In this document: positions 1 through 5,124 of the stretch, piece after piece
How positions within the stretch are numbered: position 1 is the stretch's first letter
Layout of the letters: each line of letters starts with the position of its first letter
Assembly: GCA_025350445.1 (NCBI GenBank)
Contig: JANXXV010000262.1
Location: 1-5,124, forward strand
Source of the DNA: Bryobacteraceae bacterium
GTDB taxonomy: Bacteria; Acidobacteriota; Terriglobia; Bryobacterales; Bryobacteraceae
Direction: 5' to 3'
DNA: 5,124 nt
Notes under the pieces: generated by a model
What the model was told of the DNA's origin: nothing
Seen by the model: the letters and a program-made list of their open reading frames with translations, nothing else
Database searches by the model: none
Translations under genes and position numbers: made by a program

Positions 1-680
1 TCTGCCAGAATCGGAAATGGATTGAAACGAACCCCGCTCAGTTGGTCCGCATGCCGAAAAACGTTACCTCTGGCCCGCGTGAACCATACACGCCAGATGA
101 GGTATCGAGCATAATCGCCGCGTGTGACCGCTTCGGTCGCAGCAGCTACGAACGGCGGCGGGCACGGGCAATGATTCTGCTGATGCGCTTCTATGCCTTT
201 CGGATCTCAGACGTATCCATGCTGAAGCGCTCCTCTGTGAGTAGCGGCTATATCCGACTCCGGACGCTCAAGAACGGCAAGCACGTCGACGTGGAGTTGA
301 GGCCAGAGGTCCAGATAGCGCTGGAAGCCCTCCCGGCACCAATGGGTGCGCCGGTGGCCTGTGAGTACTACTTCTGGACCGGGACCAGTTCGAAAGAAAG
401 CCTATTGAAGGGTGCCAGCCGGACGCTGGCCGCAGTATTCAAGCTATCTGGCGTTGAGCATGCCCACACGCATCGATTCCGCCACACGCTTGCAACCGAC
501 ATTCTAGTGAACGGCGGGACTGCCGAGGATGCAGCAAACATCCTCGGCAGTAGTCCCGCCATAATCCGCCGATACTACCAACGTTGGACCCCAGCAATGC
601 AAAGCCGGACAGCGGAAACATTGCGAAGAGTCCATGACACAAAAGTGGCACAGACGGAAAGAGCAACTGCTATATGTTGA
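1..680 (+). CDS. Tyrosine recombinase (phage-type integrase), 3' part, truncated by window start
   Basis: The product is a site-specific recombinase that cuts and rejoins DNA at att sites through a tyrosine-DNA link. The frame is open from position 3 to the TGA at 678-680. It already reads NRKWIETNPA before the first in-frame start-like codon (TTG at 42), a typical end of the core-binding domain, so the true start lies left of the window and the codons at 42 and 51 are internal. Numbering from the TTG at 42, the catalytic domain shows the first arginine in AFRISD (R54), a beta-hairpin lysine in TLKNGK (K77 or K80), HxxR in THRFRHT (H144, R147) and the probable nucleophile Y179 in RRYYQRW. The usual histidine of LGH is serine here (LGSSP, S170), so the catalytic set is not textbook. 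The gene runs toward tRNA-Phe and stops 17 bp from its 3' end, which suggests an element integrated there. The family call is firm; the element type is unknown. Confidence 0.93.
   Translation, partial: CQNRKWIETNPAQLVRMPKNVTSGPREPYTPDEVSSIIAACDRFGRSSYERRRARAMILLMRFYAFRISDVSMLKRSSVSSGYIRLRTLKNGKHVDVELRPEVQIALEALPAPMGAPVACEYYFWTGTSSKESLLKGASRTLAAVFKLSGVEHAHTHRFRHTLATDILVNGGTAEDAANILGSSPAIIRRYYQRWTPAMQSRTAETLRRVHDTKVAQTERATAIC
513..560. repeat. Near-perfect inverted repeat inside the integrase gene
   Basis: The left arm 519-531 (ACTGCCGAGGATG) is exactly complementary to 539-551 across a 7-nt loop (532-538). The pairing then continues for six more base pairs, 513-518 with 555-560, after a 3-nt bulge on the right side. 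That gives 19 bp of paired stem. It covers the codons for residues around GGTAEDAANILGSSPA, the helix and turn next to the missing catalytic histidine. Both arms are coding, so the pairing may be chance or the product of palindrome-correcting mutation. The transcript could fold strongly here. No T-run follows, so it is not a typical terminator. Confidence 0.85.
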
Positions 681-697
681 TTTCAAAGAACCTATCA

Positions 698-731
698 TGG
701 TGGCCAGGGAGGGATTTGAACCCCCGACGCC
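698..731. other. Candidate attachment (att) site core in the 3' end of tRNA-Phe
   Basis: This stretch encodes the variable loop, T arm, 3' acceptor strand and CCA of tRNA-Phe. Many integrative elements recombine in exactly this part of tRNA genes, and an integrase gene ends only 17 bp away. The other att copy would lie beyond the left edge of the window, so the repeat itself cannot be seen and the core limits given are approximate. This is an inference from position only. Confidence 0.4.
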
Positions 732-772
732 AGCCTTTTCAGGGCTGCGCTCTACCCCTGAGCTACCTGGCC
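698..772 (-). tRNA. tRNA-Phe (anticodon GAA), CCA encoded
   Basis: The reverse complement folds into a complete 75-nt cloverleaf. The acceptor stem is GGCCAGG with CCTGGCC, the D arm is GCTC...GAGC, and the anticodon stem CAGCC/GGCTG holds the loop CTGAAAA, so the anticodon is GAA for phenylalanine. There is a 5-nt variable loop and a T arm GGGGG-TTCAAAT-CCCTC with one G-T pair. Discriminator A is followed by a genomically encoded CCA at 700-698. It lies on the same strand as the fumarase gene, 25 bp downstream of its stop, with no clear terminator between. It could be read through from that operon or use its own promoter in the fumarase 3' end. Its 3' end faces the integrase gene and is a likely integration target. 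Confidence 0.97.
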
Positions 773-797
773 GCCAAGTAATCAGTCTAACAGACAG

Positions 798-2315
<1,518 letters not shown>

Positions 2316-2320
2316 TGTGC

Positions 2321-3361
2321 CTATGTTATCTTGATCCTGACTTGCGCTGTCAGGCCGGGTTTCACCGCCGGATCCGGGCTGGTGAACTCCACGGTGACCT
2401 GGCCGTTCTCCACCTTTTTCACTTGCGCCGCCAGAGGTTCATTCTGCGCCTCCGATACCGTTACTACCGCGGTCTGGCCGGGATGGATGCGGGCCAGAAC
2501 CGGCGCGGGCGGCGCCACCACTACGGCTAGCTGCGTGAGATCGGTGGCAATCAGGAAGAAATCTTTCATGCTGCGATCGACAGGGTCGCCGGCGTTTCCG
2601 CGGCGCCCGACCACCACTCCGTCGACTGGCGCGTGGACTTCCGCGGCGGCCAGGTCCGCTTGGGCGGCCTCGAGTTCGTGAGTCCTCTCTTCCAGGGTCT
2701 TCTTTACGGCGTCCTGTTCTTTTAGCAGGGCATCGACTCGGATCTCCACCTGTTGCGCCAGTGCTTCTGCGCTGGCCGACTCCGCCTGAGCGGTCAGGTA
2801 TTCCTTCTCGGCTTTCTCGTACGCCAGGCGGGGGGTGGCGCCCGCTGACAGCAGCATTTGCTGGCGCTGGTATGTCTTCCCGGACCGGTCGAATTCGGTC
2901 TTCAAGCGGCTGGCAACGGCGCGCGCCCGGGAGGATTCAAGCCGCGCGGCGATAATGGAGGCATCCAGGTCGCTCAGGCGATTGCGGGCGCGATCGGCCA
3001 ATTGAGTGGCCTGCTGTTCGGCGCCGGTCAACGAATCGCTGTTAATTTGCGCTATTAATTGCCCCTCAAAAATTTCCTGCCCGATTTCGACGTGGAAGAC
3101 GTCGACTGTTCCTTCGACCGGCGCCGCGACCTCTACGACGCGAAGCGCGTGGATCTTGCCCTCCAGGCTGACCTCGGATGGAAGCACCGGGACTGCCGCG
3201 ACCGGTTTTCCGTCCGCCGCCGGTATTGGGGCGGGCTTGGCGTGCTCACGCCAGAGGACCGAGAGAGCTCCAGCTCCGATCGCCGCCAGGATGACCGCCA
3301 CGCTCGCCACTATCCAGACTATTCCGGTCTTCTTCACGGCTTTGATATACTTCATAAACAC
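2321..3361 (-). CDS. HlyD/RND-type periplasmic adaptor (membrane-fusion protein)
   Basis: Proteins of this type link an inner-membrane transporter to an outer-membrane channel in efflux or secretion. The 346-residue product has a short basic N-terminus, one membrane helix (about 13-36), a first lipoyl-like half (about 74-110, with APVEGTV), a long Ala/Glu/Arg-rich helical hairpin (about 112-240), a second lipoyl half (about 241-275, with VHAPVDGVVVGRRG) and a beta-barrel domain ending in KPGLTAQVRIKI. The anchor is a plain membrane helix with no lipobox. The start is either GTG at 3361 or ATG at 3355, and neither has a good ribosome-binding site. The ATG fits equally well and leaves MKYIKAVKK before the helix. 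No ABC or RND pump or outer-membrane channel gene is present in the window, so its partner and substrate are unknown. It precedes the fumarase gene by 5 bp on the same strand and is probably cotranscribed with it. Confidence 0.9.
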   Translation of the reverse strand: MFMKYIKAVKKTGIVWIVASVAVILAAIGAGALSVLWREHAKPAPIPAADGKPVAAVPVLPSEVSLEGKIHALRVVEVAAPVEGTVDVFHVEIGQEIFEGQLIAQINSDSLTGAEQQATQLADRARNRLSDLDASIIAARLESSRARAVASRLKTEFDRSGKTYQRQQMLLSAGATPRLAYEKAEKEYLTAQAESASAEALAQQVEIRVDALLKEQDAVKKTLEERTHELEAAQADLAAAEVHAPVDGVVVGRRGNAGDPVDRSMKDFFLIATDLTQLAVVVAPPAPVLARIHPGQTAVVTVSEAQNEPLAAQVKKVENGQVTVEFTSPDPAVKPGLTAQVRIKIT

Positions 3362-3375
3362 TTGCAGAGTACAAT
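3346..3375 (+). promoter_or_regulatory. Very short divergent start region, possible -10 for the zinc-ribbon gene
   Basis: The adaptor gene (minus) and the zinc-ribbon gene (plus) start only 14 to 20 bp apart, so their promoters must overlap each other or lie inside coding sequence. On the plus strand TATACT at 3346-3351 is a good -10 match and would place initiation about 18 nt before the ATG at 3376. No convincing -35 is seen at the right distance (TTCCGG at 3322-3327 is weak). TACAAT at 3370-3375 also looks like a -10 but abuts the ATG and could not give a complete message. Confidence 0.25.
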
Positions 3376-3693
3376 ATGAGCAACTTGCGACTTGGTGACA
3401 TCATCGACGACTACTGCATTAAGTGCCGCCGTATGACTAACCATGCTATCGTGTCGATCGTTGAGGACGAAGCGGCGAAGGTACGGTGCCGGTCCTGCTA
3501 TTACGATCATAACTACCAGCGGGAGCAGATTCCGCCTTCGAAGAAAGACCTGAAGAAGTTGGAGCTGTTTAACGCCGTGCTTGCCAGCGTGGACCCCAAC
3601 GCCGCGGTTGCGGTTGGTGAGGCTGATGCGGTTGCTGTTGAGCCTGTTCCGGTGCCGGTTAAGAAGGCTGCCGGCCGGGTTAAGAAAGCCTGA
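3376..3693 (+). CDS. Small four-cysteine zinc-ribbon protein with basic tail, function unknown
   Basis: The 105-residue product has no function I can name. It carries CIKC (C14, C17) and CRSC (C38, C41), two CxxC knuckles separated by 20 residues, the layout of a zinc ribbon that could bind nucleic acid or protein. H23 and H45 lie nearby. A charged stretch (PPSKKDLKKLELFNAVL, about 54-69) follows. Then comes a low-complexity Ala/Val/Pro/Glu linker (about 75-96) and a lysine-rich end with the short repeat VKKA...VKKA, encoded by the DNA repeat GGTTAAGAA at 3657 and 3678. There is no signal peptide or membrane helix, so it is probably cytoplasmic. The conserved-looking cysteines and clean frame support a real gene. 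Similar short proteins are, from memory, widespread and uncharacterised in Acidobacteriota. Only AGAG at about 3366-3369 could serve as a weak ribosome-binding site before the ATG. Confidence 0.85.
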   Translation: MSNLRLGDIIDDYCIKCRRMTNHAIVSIVEDEAAKVRCRSCYYDHNYQREQIPPSKKDLKKLELFNAVLASVDPNAAVAVGEADAVAVEPVPVPVKKAAGRVKKA

Positions 3694-3698
3694 CAGCG

Positions 3699-3717
3699 GC
3701 GCGGCCTAGGGTCGCGC
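3699..3717. terminator. GC-rich hairpin between convergent gene ends
   Basis: GCGCGGCC (3699-3706) pairs with GGTCGCGC (3710-3717) through 8 bp, including one G-U pair on the plus-strand transcript, around a TAG loop. It begins 6 bp after the zinc-ribbon stop and contains the final stop codon of the permease remnant read from the other strand. No T-run follows on either side, so it is not a classical intrinsic terminator. It could still pause polymerase or protect an mRNA 3' end. Confidence 0.4.
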
Positions 3718-4872
3718 GAGGACGCCCTCCTGGGTACGGCGCATTTCCCGTTGGACTTCGTCGATTAGCTGCTGGCGGTCTCCTTTGGATAGGTCGCCTT
3801 CCAAACGGCGGAGCGCCCCGTACTTGCGCCGCGGCTTGCGGAACCAATCGAGAAGGCCGCGCTACTCCGCCGCTCGGTTGAGGATGCCGTTGGCTCCGAT
3901 GATTAATGTGTTGACGGCGCCCGGCAGGCTTAGCGTGCCCACGACTACCGCGAAGATGTGGAGCGCCAGTTTCAGCAGCGGCGGACCTGCGGGATTCATA
4001 GAGAGCCAGCCGATCGGATTGTCGTAATAAATCGCGCGGACGTTGTCCGGGATAATCATCACTGCGAAGAGCGAGACCGAGCCGGTGGCAATCAACGCGT
4101 AGATGCGGACGATGTTGGCGGTGATAGACCTGCGCCAGGGTTTCCAAACCGCTCATCGCCAACAGGCTATAGCCGAAGGCGATGACCATGGTTACCGCGG
4201 AGAGTTGCGCCCGGAAGGTTCCTTCAAACCATCCGGGGGATTCCCTGGTGAAGTGAATATCCGATGGGGTTGGCCAGGGGGCAGTTGCGCGTTGCCGCGG
4301 ATGAGCAAAGTGATCGGGTGCCAGATGAGTGGCGCGACCACCTTTACGGTGGTGATCTGCATGATGCGCAGTGCCTTCCCGCTGGATTCGTGAATTCCTT
4401 TGACGTTGCTCCACCAGAAGCAGATGGTGACGGCTATGCAGAAGAAGGCGGCGAAGGAATGCGTTTCGAGCCGGAAACTCCGCTGGAGAAGTTCAGTGAT
4501 TTCATTGAGCAGGCTGCCGGGATAGAGGCCCGCGCCGACTACGCTGATGAGGCCGGTCAAGGATGTAATCGACCACCAGCGCGGACACGGAGAGCTTGGC
4601 CATGAATGGGCCTATGCTGTTGCGAACCACCACGTAGACGCCGCCGCGAACGAACATGCCGCGGCATTCCATATAGATGAACCGGACGGCGAAACTGAAG
4701 AGCATCACGGTGATTACGAACCAGGGGGCGGATTTTCCGATGGCCTTTTCCGGGATGCCGCCAACGTAGAACATGGCGGAGGCCAGATCACTTAGGACGA
4801 TGGCTGCGCCTCCCCTAAAAAGAGATGAACGATAGCGCCACGACTCTTGCTTGAGGGTTTCGAATTCAACAT
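3706..4872 (-). pseudogene. APC-superfamily amino-acid permease, multiply disrupted
   Basis: Joining frames on the minus strand rebuilds a membrane transporter. It has a basic N-terminus (ETLKQESWRYRSSLFR), a first helix with LSDLASAMFYVGGIPEKA, then FVRGGVY, AKLSVSALVVDYI, GIHESSGKALRIMQ, LLAMSGLETLAQVY, FAVMIIPD and GAVNTLIIGANGILNRAAE. Four lesions are well supported. One extra base lies near 4559-4560 (DYIL to TGLIS), and one base is missing in a G-run at 4277-4281 (QLPP to WPTPSDIHF). A shift with probable deletion falls near 4115-4130, and a stop TAG at 3862-3864 sits where the family has an acidic residue after NRxAE. The N-terminus is also out of frame with the only upstream ATG (4870-4872), so the right limit is uncertain. 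After WFRKPRRKYG the frame passes straight into a short hydrophilic tail ending LARP, so the last helices (about TM9-12) seem lost. A working transporter is very unlikely. The substrate cannot be assigned. Confidence 0.85.
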
Positions 4873-4888
4873 TTGGAGTTCGACTGCT

Positions 4889-4916
4889 GTGACGCCGCCC
4901 TTCGTTATCTTACGAT
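4889..4916 (+). promoter_or_regulatory. Weak candidate promoter for the nucleotidyltransferase gene
   Basis: GTGACG (4889-4894, 4 of 6 to -35) and TACGAT (4911-4916, 4 of 6 to -10) are separated by 16 nt. Initiation would fall about 4 nt or less before the ATG at 4927, giving a leaderless or nearly leaderless message. The only purine-rich bases before the start (GAG at 4924-4926) are too close to act as a ribosome-binding site, which fits that idea. The matches are weak. Confidence 0.22.
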
Positions 4917-4926
4917 CATTAGTGAG

Positions 4927-5124
4927 ATGCCCAAAACCGGACCAGGCCTTGCACGCAAAATTGTAGCGGCTCTTCGCGCCGGAGGATACCAAGCCTACTT
5001 CGTGGGAGGCTGCGTGCGGGATCTTGTGCTCAAGGTTACACCGCAGGACTACGACATTGCCACTGACGCGCGTCCGGCGGACGTGGAACGGTTGTTTCCA
5101 GGGTCGCTGCTGGTGGGCGCGCAC
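4927..5124 (+). CDS. cca: CCA-adding tRNA nucleotidyltransferase / poly(A) polymerase family, 5' part
   Basis: The product belongs to the class II nucleotidyltransferases, which add or repair the CCA end of tRNAs or add poly(A) tails. The frame is open from ATG 4927 to the window end (66 codons), so only the N-terminal part of the head domain is seen. It holds the family signature YFVGGCVRDL (GGxVRD at 27-32) followed by DYDIATDA with the metal-binding pair D41 and D43, then the usual RPADVERLFPG stretch. There is no in-frame start codon just upstream and no usable ribosome-binding site, so translation may be leaderless. It diverges from the permease remnant about 54 bp away. CCA-adding enzyme is favoured over PcnB poly(A) polymerase by the VGGCVRD/DYDIAT form, but the deciding C-terminal parts are outside the window. 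Confidence 0.9.
   Translation, partial: MPKTGPGLARKIVAALRAGGYQAYFVGGCVRDLVLKVTPQDYDIATDARPADVERLFPGSLLVGAH

Noticed and set aside
42..59. TTG (42) or ATG (51) as the integrase start
   Set aside because: The same frame is open to the left edge and reads NRKWIETNPA, typical integrase sequence, so these codons are internal.
783..793. Small hairpin between fumarase and tRNA-Phe as a terminator
   Set aside because: The stem has only 4 bp and no T-run follows, so it is too weak to call.
3087..3105. Inverted repeat TCGACGT/ACGTCGA with 5-nt spacer
   Set aside because: It is only 7 bp, inside the adaptor coding sequence at VDVFHVEI codons, and is readily explained by chance.
3680..4414. A 244-codon minus-strand open frame as an intact gene
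   Set aside because: Only its part around 4120-4290 matches the permease. The rest is an Arg/Pro-rich out-of-frame reading of the pseudogene and of the zinc-ribbon end.
4792..5124. Minus-strand open frame reaching the right edge
   Set aside because: It is antisense to the clear nucleotidyltransferase start and has no recognisable motifs. Only its last part overlaps the out-of-frame permease N-terminus.

Overview
The window reads as a piece of a GC-rich Gram-negative chromosome, most likely from the Acidobacteriota (Solibacter/Bryobacter-like). That placement is inferred from remembered resemblance of the integrase catalytic domain, the small zinc-ribbon protein and the decayed permease to families common there. 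It was not checked by a search. An outer-membrane-type cell plan fits the periplasmic adaptor protein.

Layout, left to right. (1) 1-680, plus strand: the 3' part of a tyrosine recombinase (integrase) gene that enters from outside the window. It carries a striking inverted repeat inside its catalytic region (513-560). (2) 698-772, minus strand: tRNA-Phe(GAA) with encoded CCA, its 3' end facing the integrase stop 17 bp away. This is the classic edge of an element integrated at a tRNA 3' end, with the element lying to the left. (3) 798-3361, minus strand: a two-gene unit of an orphan HlyD-type membrane-fusion protein followed 5 bp later by a single-chain class I [4Fe-4S] fumarase, with the tRNA 25 bp further downstream. 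(4) 3376-3693, plus strand: a 105-residue four-cysteine zinc-ribbon protein of unknown function, head to head with the adaptor gene, with a GC-rich hairpin just after its stop. (5) 3706 to about 4872, minus strand: a pseudogene of an APC-superfamily amino-acid permease, with at least two small frameshifts, a probable out-of-frame deletion, an in-frame stop and apparent loss of the last membrane helices. (6) 4927-5124, plus strand: the start of a CCA-adding enzyme/poly(A) polymerase family nucleotidyltransferase, cut by the window end and divergent from the pseudogene.

How the genes relate: fumarase serves the TCA cycle, and tRNA-Phe and the nucleotidyltransferase serve translation, so the right side is ordinary host backbone. 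Nothing forms a clear new multi-gene system. The points most worth a second look are the integrase/tRNA junction, the 19-bp palindrome in the integrase, the uncharacterised zinc-ribbon protein, and the multiply damaged permease with its odd C-terminal tail.
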